Shown here in pieces: positions 37,443-46,322 of a stretch of DNA of 64,000 bases (the stretch's first letter is position 1; every line of letters begins with the position of its first letter). The notes beneath the pieces were generated by a model that searched no databases, was not told where the DNA came from, and worked only from the letters and a program-made list of their open reading frames with translations. The stretch is taken from contig CBDCPE010000002.1 in the NCBI GenBank assembly GCA_965220055.1, positions 1-64,000 on the forward strand, written 5' to 3'. The stretch is from Bin87 sp965220055. Its GTDB lineage: Bacteria; Chloroflexota; Dehalococcoidia; Lucifugimonadales; UBA3495. The position numbers were made by a program, and so were the translations under genes.

Positions 37443-39019
37443 GCGCTTGCCTCTTCGAGAGTGAGTTGCTGCGATGCTTTTGTGCGCCGCCGTCGCGCCG
37501 GCCGTTTCTTGCCCCCGGACGCCGCCGGCTGCTCCGCCTCGCGCTGGGCGCGGATGCGTTCCAGCAGGACCGACGCCGGCTCGTCGTTGGGGTCCTGGGG
37601 CACCAGTCCGCCGGAGAACACGCGTTTCAGGATGCTCTGGCGCAGCCGCTCGGCCCGTTGCAGGCTGGCCTCCACCGACGCCTCCGCCTGCTGGATGACC
37701 GACAGCCGCCGCTCCACCTCGGCCACGATGCGCCGCTGCTCGGCGAGGGGCGGGAGAGGGACAGGCAACAGGCCAACCTTGCTGACGCTCAGCGTGTACA
37801 AACCGCTGGTCGAACTGGCGACACCGAGGACTGACGCGGACCCTATGGGCGAGTTCCAGAAGGTCTCAACGAATTGGGGGTAAACCCCTGGGCAGGCGCG
37901 CGCGCGGATGATGTGATTCTGGTGTACGCAGTTCTCGATCTTCCCTTGCCAAACGGCCATGCGCCCAATTTGCGATGGACTTCCGTTACCTTCAACTATC
38001 AGCAGATCTCCTGGAACTAACCGAAGCTTGTCGAGTTCCCCCGAGAACAACTGGATTTGGTGGACCTCATCTAGATCCAGTTGGCCCCGGAGCACGTTGG
38101 CAACGCGCAAGAAAGGGAAAGCATTATCAGCCGGTGCGCGTTTGGGCTGCTTTTGTATGCCGCCCTGGATTTCGGTGGCCTGTTTAAGGGTCGCCCACAC
38201 CCATCCCTCCGGCAGCGGCGGCAGGTCGGACGTGTCGGGCGCAGCCGGTTCCTTGTACTTGCCCCGCCGTTTCTCCTGGGACTCCCAGCGCGCCCGACGC
38301 TCCACCAGGATGCGCTCCAGCAGGACATCGGCCGGTTCGTACTCCCGACCCTCGGCGCGGGCCAGTTCCGCCTCGGTGGATACCAGCTCGCCGGAGCAGG
38401 CGGCCCGCAGGACGCTGGCCCGGTAGCGTTTCAGGTTTGCCTGAGTCCGCCGCAGAGCGACCACCGCCGAATCCAGCCGCGTGAACTGCTTCTCAATCTC
38501 CGCAACAATGCGCTGCTGCTCAGGGAGGGGTGGAACCCTCAACCCGATGTGCGCAAGTTTGCTTGAAGAGATATTCGAAATGTTGGTAGTTGTGGACCCT
38601 TCGCATCGTATCTGTGCTTGGACATCAGGCGTTGCCATGAAATGGTAGAAGCATTTCGCATCGATTTCGTTCGACGGTCGCAGCAATGAAATGAACGCCC
38701 CGAGTGTGGTACTACAGGGCAAGTGGGTCACCTGAGCAACTTTCCCAAGCAGGTTCAAACTGTTCGAAACCGAAATCAGGACATCGAGAGGTTGCACGAA
38801 TTTGCTGGCCGATTTGACGTATGGTGCTGGCACGAACCAAAGATCGTCCCACTCGACTTCCCGCTGAACATTAGCAGTCCGCAAACAAGCGACAAACCCG
38901 TCCTGAGGTTCGGAGGTCTTTGCATCTTTGGGAAATGAAATGCCCCGGACTATTTCAGACAACTCGCCGACGGTCACCACCGCCCAGCCCAAGGGCAACC
39001 TTTCACCAGTCCCGACCAT
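37439..39019 (-). CDS. hsdS: Type I restriction-modification specificity subunit
   Basis: 526 residues with two target-recognition domains, each followed by the same kind of linker: PPLPEQQRIVAEIEKQFTRLDSAVVALRR (about 185) and PPLAEQRRIVAEVERRLSVIQQAEASVEA (about 430). The repeated PL-x-EQ-x-RI-V segments mark the conserved helices that hold HsdM. The C-terminus is basic (KKRPARRRRTKAS). It starts six bases after the doc stop, and its stop overlaps hsdM. Two different recognition domains imply a bipartite target. Confidence 0.92.
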   Translation of the reverse strand: MVGTGERLPLGWAVVTVGELSEIVRGISFPKDAKTSEPQDGFVACLRTANVQREVEWDDLWFVPAPYVKSASKFVQPLDVLISVSNSLNLLGKVAQVTHLPCSTTLGAFISLLRPSNEIDAKCFYHFMATPDVQAQIRCEGSTTTNISNISSSKLAHIGLRVPPLPEQQRIVAEIEKQFTRLDSAVVALRRTQANLKRYRASVLRAACSGELVSTEAELARAEGREYEPADVLLERILVERRARWESQEKRRGKYKEPAAPDTSDLPPLPEGWVWATLKQATEIQGGIQKQPKRAPADNAFPFLRVANVLRGQLDLDEVHQIQLFSGELDKLRLVPGDLLIVEGNGSPSQIGRMAVWQGKIENCVHQNHIIRARACPGVYPQFVETFWNSPIGSASVLGVASSTSGLYTLSVSKVGLLPVPLPPLAEQRRIVAEVERRLSVIQQAEASVEASLQRAERLRQSILKRVFSGGLVPQDPNDEPASVLLERIRAQREAEQPAASGGKKRPARRRRTKASQQLTLEEASA

Positions 39020-39025
39020 GGCAAA

Positions 39026-39412
39026 TCACGTTTCTGGTAACGGTCTGACGTTGTGCGATAGCCAGTCCACCAATTGCATGAACCGGAACGAGTTGGCATC
39101 GAACAGGTGCATGAAGTGCGTGTGCGCCTCAATGCTGTCGCAGTCGATGAAGTAGCCGTTCATCCGGAGGAACATATCCGTGACGAAGAAAGATACCCGC
39201 TTGTTGCCGTCAACGAACGGATGGTTGATGGCCAGGCTTTCCATCAGCGCGGCGGCTTCTTCGATGATTCCGTCGTAGTACCCGATCTGTGGGCGCGCCA
39301 GCGCGGATTCCAGTCCACCAATATCACGGAGACCAAATTCGCCTCCAAACTGGGTGATCTGGTCATCGTGAATCTCAATCGCCATCCTTGTGGTGGGAAA
39401 CAGACGGCTCAT
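39026..39412 (-). CDS. doc: Doc/Fic-type toxin (death-on-curing)
   Basis: 128 residues with the Fic core HPFVDGNKR (64-72), the shortened H-x-F-x-D/E-G-N-x-R-R/K form of Doc proteins, set in helices (GLESALARPQIGYYDG, AALMESLAINHPF). Doc of phage P1 is a kinase that phosphorylates EF-Tu. The ATG overlaps the antitoxin stop (ATGA, 39409-39412). It is placed inside the restriction operon, six bases from hsdS. Confidence 0.9.
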   Translation of the reverse strand: MSRLFPTTRMAIEIHDDQITQFGGEFGLRDIGGLESALARPQIGYYDGIIEEAAALMESLAINHPFVDGNKRVSFFVTDMFLRMNGYFIDCDSIEAHTHFMHLFDANSFRFMQLVDWLSHNVRPLPET

Positions 39413-39639
39413 TGGGCCAACAATTCAGCCAATCGGCGGTTCTTCTCCACGCTGGCTCGGTAGTGCGCCATTGCTTCTTGATGCGTCCGCTCCTCTGCGC
39501 CGCACTCGACGTACAGGCGTATGGCATCTTCAACCACGGAATCGAAGTCCCGTCCCTCCGCTTCGGCTGTCTTTCGCATCGCGGCCAACAGTTCGGGCGC
39601 GGCGCGGCCGGTGAATTGCTCCTTGCGGGTGGTAACCAT
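39409..39639 (-). CDS. Antitoxin partner of Doc, RHH-like
   Basis: A 76-residue protein. FTGRAAPELLAAMRKTAEAEGRDFDSVVEDAIRLYVE fits a ribbon-helix-helix DNA-binding fold, followed by a charged helix (RTHQEAMAHYRASVEKNRRLAELLAQ) that would clamp the toxin. GGAGAAGG lies upstream of the ATG. It is translated just before doc with a 4-base overlap, the usual antitoxin-first order, and could autoregulate the downstream operon genes. Confidence 0.8.
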   Translation of the reverse strand: MVTTRKEQFTGRAAPELLAAMRKTAEAEGRDFDSVVEDAIRLYVECGAEERTHQEAMAHYRASVEKNRRLAELLAQ

Positions 39640-39707
39640 CAGGCCTTCTCCCGTATCGACGTCTTACCATTTTGCGGCGACCCGGCGGGCGGGTCAAGGC
39701 TGTCCGC

Positions 39708-42524
39708 CTACCGCACCAGTTCCAGGTTCAACTCTTCGATGATGGGCTGCAATTGGTCGCCGAATACGTTGTGCGCGCCCATGATGCCGCCCCACTGGTT
39801 GAAGGGAGCGTACTGAAAGTCGCCCGGCTCGATGCTGACGCTGCCGGCGATGTGGTCGCGGATGGCCTCCAGCCATTGCCGCTGCTCGGCTGTGAACGCC
39901 CTGCCCGCCGTCTCCTGCATGGCCAACCAGCCCTCAAACCGTTGGTTCACGTGGTCGGCGAAGGGGGCCAACTCGTCGGCGTCGCCGATGGCGTAGCGCA
40001 CCAACGCGACGATGTCCGCCAATTGACGCTGGCCGGAGCCGCGCACTCGGCCCTCATCCAAACGCTGGTACGCCTGCCACAGCCGTTCCGTGGTCCACGA
40101 CCGGGGCGGCGCCTGCAACGTGTCGGACAGCGCGCGGATGTCGCCGTAGCGCAGGCGCTGCCGGTACGGGCGCTCGTACAGCACCTGCAGCGCGGTGATC
40201 TCGTCCCGGTTGTCCTCGATGAACTGGCGGAAGGACTGCGCATCGTCGCGGGCGGCGTCCTCGGCGAAACCGGCGTCCAGCACGACGTCCTTGCTCACCG
40301 TGTCGATGGTCTGCTCATGGGACTGGTGGATGGTTTCCAGCCGCTGGCGCAGTTCCGGGTTGGACGCGAAGGGCAGGGCCGCCGCTTCCCGCAGTTGCGC
40401 CTCCGCATCGGCGATGGCTTCGGGCGGAGGTTGCTCTAGGCCGGTGGCCTCACGGGCTACTTCCAGCGCGGCGTCGGGGTCGGTGGCGCGGACAAGGTTG
40501 GTGATGAGGGTTTGCAGTGGCACGCCATCCGCCGCCGCTTCGATGGTCGCCCGTTCGTTGGGTGAGATCTTGTGGGACAACCGCGCCAGCCGGCTCGCCA
40601 GCGATGATAGATGGTCCGGTTCCCGGCTGCCTATGGCGATGAGGTCCAGCAGCCGTCCGAAGGACACGGTGGGTTCCCGCTCCAGCGAGTACGAGTCGGA
40701 GAGTTCCGACTCAGTTACGCCCACCGCGTCGATGATGACGAAACGGTCCTTGTTCGCCGCGTCCGGCGTGACCGCGTTGAAATCCGTGGGCGAGATGACG
40801 CGCACACCGCGGCCCTTCATCTGCTCGAAGAAGTTGCGGCTCTGCACGTTGCGCATGAAGAACACGATCTCCACGGGCTTGATGTCGGTACCGGTGGCGA
40901 TCATGTCCACGGTGACCACGATGCGCGGGTTGTAGCTGTTGCGGAACGCGGCGATGAGCTGCTCGGGAGGCACGCCGGTGGTCCGATAAGTAATCTTCTG
41001 GCAGAAGTCGTTTCCCCTGCCGAACTCGGTGCGCACTATGTCCACGATGTCGTCGGCGTGGCTGTCGTCCTTGGCGAATATGATGGTCTTCGGCACATGC
41101 GTGCGACCGGGGAAAATGTCGGTAAAGAGCCGGTCGCGGAACGTGCGAATAACGGTGCGGATCTGGTCCTCCGCCACTACGTCCCGGTCCAATCGGCCTG
41201 CGGTGTAGGTAAGATCCTCATCCAGTTCTTCGGCCCAACGCGTTGTCTTGGCTTTGCGGTTGCGGCGGTCGATATGCTGACCGGCTTCAACGCTGGACCC
41301 CTCCTCGGTGATCTGCGTGTGGATGCGGTAGATGTCGGAAACGACGTTTACTCGGTCAGCGACCGCCTCCTCGTGGGTGTACTCCATCACCAGGTTCTGC
41401 TGGAAGAACCCGAAGGTCTGCGGCGACGGGGTGGCCGTCAACCCAATCAGGAAGGCATCGAAGTACTCCAGCACCTGACGCCACAGGTTGTAGATGGACC
41501 GGTGGCACTCGTCGGTGATGATGAAGTCAAACTCGCTGATGGGGATGTCTGGGTTGTACTCCACCGTGCCCGGCTGGGGGCTGACCTGGGCGTAGTCGAA
41601 ACCCGAAAGTTCCTCCTGGGCGGGGTCCAGTTCCTCGCCACGCAGCATGGAATACACCCGCTGTATGGTGGAGATGCACACCCGGCTCACCGGGTCGATG
41701 CGCGCCGAACCCATGAGCTGGACGTTGTACAGTTCGGTGAACTTCCGGTGTTCGTCCGGCGTGTCGAAACCCTGGAACTCGCGTAAGGTCTGGCGTCCCA
41801 GGTTGTTGCGGTCCACCAGAAACAGCACGCGTTTGGCGCCGGCGTGCTTGATGAGACGGTACACCAGGTTGCAGGCGGTGAAGGTCTTGCCGCTGCCGGT
41901 AGCCATCTGGATCAACGCTCTCGGTTTGGCCAGCGCCAGCGATTCCTCCAGGTTGAGGATGGCCCGTTCCTGCACCGGCCAGAGGTCCCCGGCATCCAGC
42001 GGCGGCATTTCGGTGAGGCGTTGGCGCAGGTTCTGAGCGACCGAGTATGCAGCGCTTGGCTCCGCCACACCGGCAGAGCTCATCGGCGCGTTCGTCGCAT
42101 TTGAGCCGACCCAATCCGCCATTGCGTCAGGCGTATGGAACGCGAACACGTTGCGGCTGCGAGGTTCCGGATCAATCAGGTTGGTGAAGCGCGTTTCCGA
42201 CCCGGTGGTCTCGTAGAGGAAGGGCAGCGGCTTGTGATGCGCGGGCAGCGCGTCCGGCAAACCTTCGCTGTATTTGCCCGATTGGTTCTCCACCCCGGTG
42301 AGGGTGTAGCCCGCCGGCTTCGCCTCAACAACTCCGGCCGCCTTCTGATCTACGTAGAGCAGATAGTCGGCGGTGCCGTGGCCTGGTTTCAAGCCGAACT
42401 CGCGCACCGCAACGCCGCGAGCAGCGGACAGGTTGACCGAGCCGGCGTCCTGCACCGCCCACCCCACCTGCTCCAGGAGGTTGTCAATTTGGATGCGGGC
42501 TTTCTGCTCCGGTGTCATACTCAC
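39708..42524 (-). CDS. hsdR: Type I restriction endonuclease subunit R
   Basis: 938 residues. The N-terminal nuclease has GTADYLLYVDQKAAGVVEAK (D53, E67, K69) of the PD-(D/E)XK kind. The motor has Walker A QMATGSGKTFTA (about 206), DECHRSIYNLWR (about 336), then the SNF2/helicase C part with VTVDMIATGTDIKP and QMKGRGVRV. The C-terminal region binds the methylase core. It is the first gene of the operon; 68 bases separate it from the antitoxin. ATG 42524 has a weak GAGTGAG upstream; MTPEQ two codons later is possible. Confidence 0.92.
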   Translation of the reverse strand: MSMTPEQKARIQIDNLLEQVGWAVQDAGSVNLSAARGVAVREFGLKPGHGTADYLLYVDQKAAGVVEAKPAGYTLTGVENQSGKYSEGLPDALPAHHKPLPFLYETTGSETRFTNLIDPEPRSRNVFAFHTPDAMADWVGSNATNAPMSSAGVAEPSAAYSVAQNLRQRLTEMPPLDAGDLWPVQERAILNLEESLALAKPRALIQMATGSGKTFTACNLVYRLIKHAGAKRVLFLVDRNNLGRQTLREFQGFDTPDEHRKFTELYNVQLMGSARIDPVSRVCISTIQRVYSMLRGEELDPAQEELSGFDYAQVSPQPGTVEYNPDIPISEFDFIITDECHRSIYNLWRQVLEYFDAFLIGLTATPSPQTFGFFQQNLVMEYTHEEAVADRVNVVSDIYRIHTQITEEGSSVEAGQHIDRRNRKAKTTRWAEELDEDLTYTAGRLDRDVVAEDQIRTVIRTFRDRLFTDIFPGRTHVPKTIIFAKDDSHADDIVDIVRTEFGRGNDFCQKITYRTTGVPPEQLIAAFRNSYNPRIVVTVDMIATGTDIKPVEIVFFMRNVQSRNFFEQMKGRGVRVISPTDFNAVTPDAANKDRFVIIDAVGVTESELSDSYSLEREPTVSFGRLLDLIAIGSREPDHLSSLASRLARLSHKISPNERATIEAAADGVPLQTLITNLVRATDPDAALEVAREATGLEQPPPEAIADAEAQLREAAALPFASNPELRQRLETIHQSHEQTIDTVSKDVVLDAGFAEDAARDDAQSFRQFIEDNRDEITALQVLYERPYRQRLRYGDIRALSDTLQAPPRSWTTERLWQAYQRLDEGRVRGSGQRQLADIVALVRYAIGDADELAPFADHVNQRFEGWLAMQETAGRAFTAEQRQWLEAIRDHIAGSVSIEPGDFQYAPFNQWGGIMGAHNVFGDQLQPIIEELNLELVR

Positions 42525-42754
42525 TCAGTTGACGGTAAACCCAATCTATAAGATCGCATTGCTACCATCGTAGCCAATCGCCGGGCGGCAGTCCACCGCC
42601 GTGCCAGTCGAGGCGATCGAGCCCCGCATTGCCGCAAATCAAATGATCCTGAACTTCAGTCGCACAACGTCTCCCTGGCAGATCCAGCCACGAAATGAGA
42701 GATAGCCGGCCACCGTCGTAGGAAAAACCCGCACAGCGCCTTGGCGAACCAAAT

Positions 42755-42830
42755 GTGGGCATCCTTCCTTCCGTCGTCCTCCGCTTTATTGATACCCACG
42801 GTGATTCGCTCAACAGCCGTTATGTGTAAT
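42755..42830 (-). repeat. Dispersed repeat, copy 1
   Basis: About 72 bases (GGGCATCCTTCCTTCC ... CTTTATTGATACCCAC ... CAGCCGTTATGTG) recur at 47985 and 57464. It lies after hsdR upstream sequence and before the NYN relic, with no gene of its own. Confidence 0.65.
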
Positions 42831-42856
42831 AACGGAATGCACTCCGCCGACCGGCG

Positions 42857-43419
42857 TTAATACCTGCTCCGATCCGCCACGGCGTTGTAATCCGTCTGGT
42901 CCAGCCAGTGGTACCAAACGCTGGCACCGGGCAGCCGTAGTCTCCTGCTATCCGTAGGGATACCCCAGGCTGCCACTGCAGCGTGAATAACGCCCAGATC
43001 GTGGTCGTAGACGAACCTCAGTGCCGGCAGCAGGTCGGTGTCGGTGGACATCATGACACCGACGTCGTAAGCGCCGGTGATCGCAAGCCTGACGAAATCA
43101 ATGGCCAAGTTGGCTGGTATCGGAGGCCTTGCGTAACCACGGTCGCTCCGTTTGCCCTCCACCGGTTGGACTGCCTCATATGAGCGGCATGTGAGCGCTT
43201 GTCCCTGTTCGGGTCCGGCCGACCGGAGTAAATACGCACATCTAACAGGGAGCAGGGCATGCCGCCTGGGCCTCCTCTGCTCGCGATCAACTGGCCCAGC
43301 TTGATCGAGTCAAACTGACCGTCAACATTGGACTGGGGATTCGGAAAGAAGCGATCGCGAGCCCGACGATAGGCATTCTGAGCATCAATGAACAGCGCGA
43401 TTCGCAGGGGAGTGGTCAT
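42857..43419 (-). pseudogene. NYN-domain (PIN-like) nuclease, frameshifted
   Basis: From 43419: LRIALFIDAQNAYRRARDRFF (first catalytic Asp) and VRIYSGRPDPNRDKRSHAAH. Near 43110-43130 the homology moves to the next frame: ANLAIDFVRLAITGAYDVGVMMSTDTDLLPALRFV, which holds the other acidic residues. The parts together make a NYN/LabA-like RNA-cleaving fold of about 187 residues. One small indel explains the break. Both halves are well kept, so a sequencing error is possible. Confidence 0.75.
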
Positions 43420-43764
43420 GAGGAGGCGCCGCGCGAGGCAAAAAATAGACCCTGCTCATCAACTTGGACGAAGCCGAGCCGATTGCAGGGGAGATTGCAT
43501 ACATGGTACGCGAATCGCTCAGAACTGTCAAGCGAGTTTGGCTACAATTCAGGGCAATCGCATTTGGATTGCATTGCCAGCATCCAAATCCTCCAATTCT
43601 GTTACGGAAACATCCATGTTATGATAATTTCACGCTTACTTTCGTCGGAATCATGGACAGAAAATATCTAATACGATTGACCTGCCGGAAAATTGACCCG
43701 CTAACCGTATTTTGTTACCTTGATCTCACGCTCCGTCTCATCGGGGCAGAGGGAGGGAAGCGTA

Positions 43765-45537
43765 ATGGCATATGATCTACTCATAAAGAATGGGCGCGTG
43801 GTTGATGGCTCTGGTGGACCCTCATTCTACGCGGACGTGGCGGTAACAAATGGCAAAATCGTGGGGGTGGGCAAATTCAGTGAGCCCGCCACTCACACTA
43901 TCAACGCCGATGGTCGGGTAGTGGCCCCTGGGTTCATTGACCATCACACCCATTTTGACTCCCAGTGCATGTGGGATCCCATTGTCACTTCTACGTCGCT
44001 AAACGGTAGCACCTCGATCATCGTGGGTCAGTGCGGGGCTGTGATCGCCCCGACACGACCGGGAGATGGGGACTGGTACCTGGACATGTTCGACAAGATG
44101 GAGGGCATCCCGCTGAGTGTGCAGCGGAAGGGGGTCGATTTCGCTTGGGAATCCATTCCACAGTACCTTGATGCCATCGGCCGGCGGCGTGGCATCAATG
44201 TAGGTGCCTTCGTCGGCCATTCCGGAGTCAGGCGCTACGTTATGGGCGAGGCCGCCCAGACACGGGAAGCCACCCCGGAGGAAATTGAGGCCATGAGACG
44301 CCAGGTCCGCGAGGGGATACTAGCTGGCGCTTTAGGGTTCAGCATTGGCAACTTCGCCGACCAGGGGATAGAGAATTTCGGGGTCAGCGTGCCATCCTCA
44401 GTTGCCACCGATGAAGAGCGATACGCAGTAGGCAGCGTGTTGGGCGAGCTCGGCACTGGTGTCTTTCAGGTAAGTGGCGGGGGCCCCGGCGGGTTCCGAA
44501 CCCCGGCGCTCATTGCCCAGGAGCTATCCCGCAGGACCGGCCGCCCCGCGATTTACAATATATTAGGCCAAGAGTTGAACAAACCCGACGAGTGGAAAGA
44601 GCACCTACAAATGGTTGAAGAGGCCTTCAAGACGGGGGCCAGGGCTTACGCCTCGTGCTTATCCGGCACCGCCGGGCCGATCTTCGACTTGAGAGCAGGG
44701 CTGGGGGGCCTGGAAGACGAGGACATGATCAGCCCTACTACCGTGTTCCAGGGCATGACGACTTGGGACCCAGTGATGGCCCTGCCGGTTACAGAGAGGA
44801 TGCAGTCCTTCCGTGACCCCGAGGTTCGCCGGACGCTAAGCATTGAGGCGGTGGAGACCGAAGGCGCCCACTCTTACCAGGCCGCCCGCGGTACCAGGGT
44901 GATGAGCTTCAACCGGCGCTGGGACCTGGTTCAGGTATACATGGGGCACCACGAGCGGAACCGGAAGTACAGTGGCAAGAGCGTCGAGCAAATAGCCCAG
45001 GAGCAAGGGAAAGGGGTTATGGACGCTTTCCTGGACCTGGTCCTGGACGATGATCTGCGGACTAGTTTCCAGGTAATCGACCGGAATAGCGATCCTGAAG
45101 CCCAGCGTCAGATACTGGGGTCGCCGTATACTGTTATCGGGACCACCGATGGCGGCGCTCGGCCGGAAAAGGGAGACCGTACCGACTACAGTACCCACTT
45201 GCTAAGCTACTGGGTTCGGGAAAAGCAGATTATGTCCGTGGAAGACGCCGTCTACCGCTTGACCGGGAAGACCGCCCTGATGCACGACCTCCACGACCGG
45301 GGGTTCATTGCTGCCGGTAAGGTTGCCGACATAACCATCTTCGACCCAGACACCATCGACCACGCGCCGCGCGAGCCGGTGTATGACTTCCCGGGCGGAG
45401 AGATGCACGTGAAGCAGCCTGCCGTGGGGATAGATTATGTGATTGTCAACGGCGAGGTGCTGCTGGAAGGCGGAGAGCACACCGGAGCGCTACCCGGCCA
45501 GGTTCTCCGGGGTCCCTTGTACCAAGCTAACCGTTAG
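43765..45537 (+). CDS. Amidohydrolase, N-acyl-D-amino-acid deacylase type
   Basis: 590 residues from ATG 43765, which follows GAGGGAAG; the longer frame from 43720 lacks a site. MAYDLLIKNGRVVDGSGGPSF and the metal motif FIDHHTHFD (H61, H63) open the fold. KVADITIFDPDTID and GVDYVIVNGEVLLEGG-like strands near the end form the small beta domain common to D-aminoacylases and dihydropyrimidinase-like enzymes. GHSGVRRYVMG and ASCLSGTAG fit the deacylase subgroup. It would remove acyl groups from N-acyl-D-amino acids or a related substrate; the exact substrate is unknown. It is a single gene, followed by a strong hairpin. Confidence 0.85.
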   Translation: MAYDLLIKNGRVVDGSGGPSFYADVAVTNGKIVGVGKFSEPATHTINADGRVVAPGFIDHHTHFDSQCMWDPIVTSTSLNGSTSIIVGQCGAVIAPTRPGDGDWYLDMFDKMEGIPLSVQRKGVDFAWESIPQYLDAIGRRRGINVGAFVGHSGVRRYVMGEAAQTREATPEEIEAMRRQVREGILAGALGFSIGNFADQGIENFGVSVPSSVATDEERYAVGSVLGELGTGVFQVSGGGPGGFRTPALIAQELSRRTGRPAIYNILGQELNKPDEWKEHLQMVEEAFKTGARAYASCLSGTAGPIFDLRAGLGGLEDEDMISPTTVFQGMTTWDPVMALPVTERMQSFRDPEVRRTLSIEAVETEGAHSYQAARGTRVMSFNRRWDLVQVYMGHHERNRKYSGKSVEQIAQEQGKGVMDAFLDLVLDDDLRTSFQVIDRNSDPEAQRQILGSPYTVIGTTDGGARPEKGDRTDYSTHLLSYWVREKQIMSVEDAVYRLTGKTALMHDLHDRGFIAAGKVADITIFDPDTIDHAPREPVYDFPGGEMHVKQPAVGIDYVIVNGEVLLEGGEHTGALPGQVLRGPLYQANR

Positions 45538-45589
45538 CGCAGAAGCCATTGGTCGGGCAGATGGCCCAACCTGGCTTTGATGGGTAATT

Positions 45590-45624
45590 GAGTAGGGGGC
45601 AGGTTTCAAACCTGTCCCCTACTC
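45590..45624 (+). terminator. Strong hairpin after the amidohydrolase
   Basis: GAGTAGGGGGCAGGTTT and AAACCTGTCCCCTACTC pair over about 16 bp with a one-base loop and one G-T mismatch. There is no T-run afterwards, so it may be a symmetrical bidirectional structure or a mobile-element end rather than a classic terminator. Confidence 0.5.
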
Positions 45625-45722
45625 GTACACACCGGCGGAAAAGGCTTGCCCTCTAGCGGGACTCGCTGCCGTCGGACTAGGGCGTGTTTGCAAAGGGGGC
45701 AGGACGGCAGGGCAATCGCATT

Positions 45723-45850
45723 TCATTGGGATAGGACTTTGAGCAGGTAATCGAAGTCCCATCCGGCCTTTTTGCGTTTGGCTTTGATACCGACTTTGGC
45801 ACTGCGTTCCTGCTTGAGCAGGTTGAGTGCCAGGTGTCGCATCACCGCAC
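45723..45850 (-). pseudogene. ISAs1-family transposase, C-terminal relic
   Basis: On the minus strand the frame reads RHLALNLLKQERSAKVGIK then AKRKKAGWDFDYLLKVLSQ and a stop at 45723. This is the typical end of ISAs1/H-repeat transposases. Nothing upstream of about 45850 continues it. Confidence 0.8.
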
Positions 45851-45897
45851 ACAAAGATCATGCCTAAGTATGGCTGCTTTCTTATATTCTTACAAAT

Positions 45898-46077
45898 CTA
45901 CCTGGCAACGATACTAGGCTCATTCAACGCGGCTGTCGCTTCTGCCTCAGTTTCGAAAGGGTAAAACTCAGATCGGTCCCCAGGGGGTTTTATCAGCACC
46001 CATTTACCCAAGTAATCTGAGCCCTCGTTAGCCAGGCGTTCACGGTACACTGCGATTGCGTGAGTCAATTCAATCAT
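45898..46077 (-). CDS. 59-residue conserved-looking small protein
   Basis: MIELTHAIAVYRERLANEGS, DYLGKWVLIKPPGDRSEF, YPFETEAEATAALNEPSIVAR. The ATG at 46077 is preceded by AGGAGGAATTGAAAGGCA, so it should be translated; the start overlaps the stop of the HNH frame by eight bases. The Y-x-G-K-W-V-x-I segment followed by an aromatic turn and an alanine-rich helix resembles small proteins often found beside Uma2 or toxin genes (DUF5678-like). I make no functional claim. Confidence 0.55.
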   Translation of the reverse strand: MIELTHAIAVYRERLANEGSDYLGKWVLIKPPGDRSEFYPFETEAEATAALNEPSIVAR

Positions 46078-46321
46078 TGCCTTTCAATTCCTCCTGAGAG
46101 CGGTGGGTTCTCATTCCAGCAAGGCTATGCGGCACGGGCATCTTGGCGGGGCGGGCCGCCAGGTACTCGGGCGTCCGGTCGCCATTGACGCGGTTGTACC
46201 ATCCGCACAGCAGTTGCAGTTTGTCCAGGTGGTCCGTTCCGCCCCGGCTGCGCGGTATCACGTGGTCAACTGTTAGGGGGCGACAGGGGTTGGTATTTCG
46301 TTCTCGGACCTTCTTGGTCTG
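46070..46321 (-). pseudogene. HNH endonuclease, C-terminal part
   Basis: The frame contains PLTVDHVIPRSRGGTDHLDKLQLLCGWYN and NGDRTPEYLAARPAKM: the DH of the first HNH histidine, the N-x-LLC segment and the last metal region. The homologous N-terminal half (a C-x2-C knuckle) is missing. Upstream, the frame runs out of phase into the Uma2 gene and has no start. It is probably a truncated remnant. Its stop overlaps the start of the 59-residue gene. Confidence 0.6.
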
Positions 46322-46322
46322 T

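Noticed and set aside
36519..37883. 454-residue plus-strand frame across hsdM and hsdS
   Set aside because: Covers two well-supported genes on the other strand and has no recognisable domain.
40611..41786. 391-residue plus-strand frame within hsdR
   Set aside because: Shadow of hsdR; composition (V, G, H, R) typical of an antisense frame in high-GC DNA.
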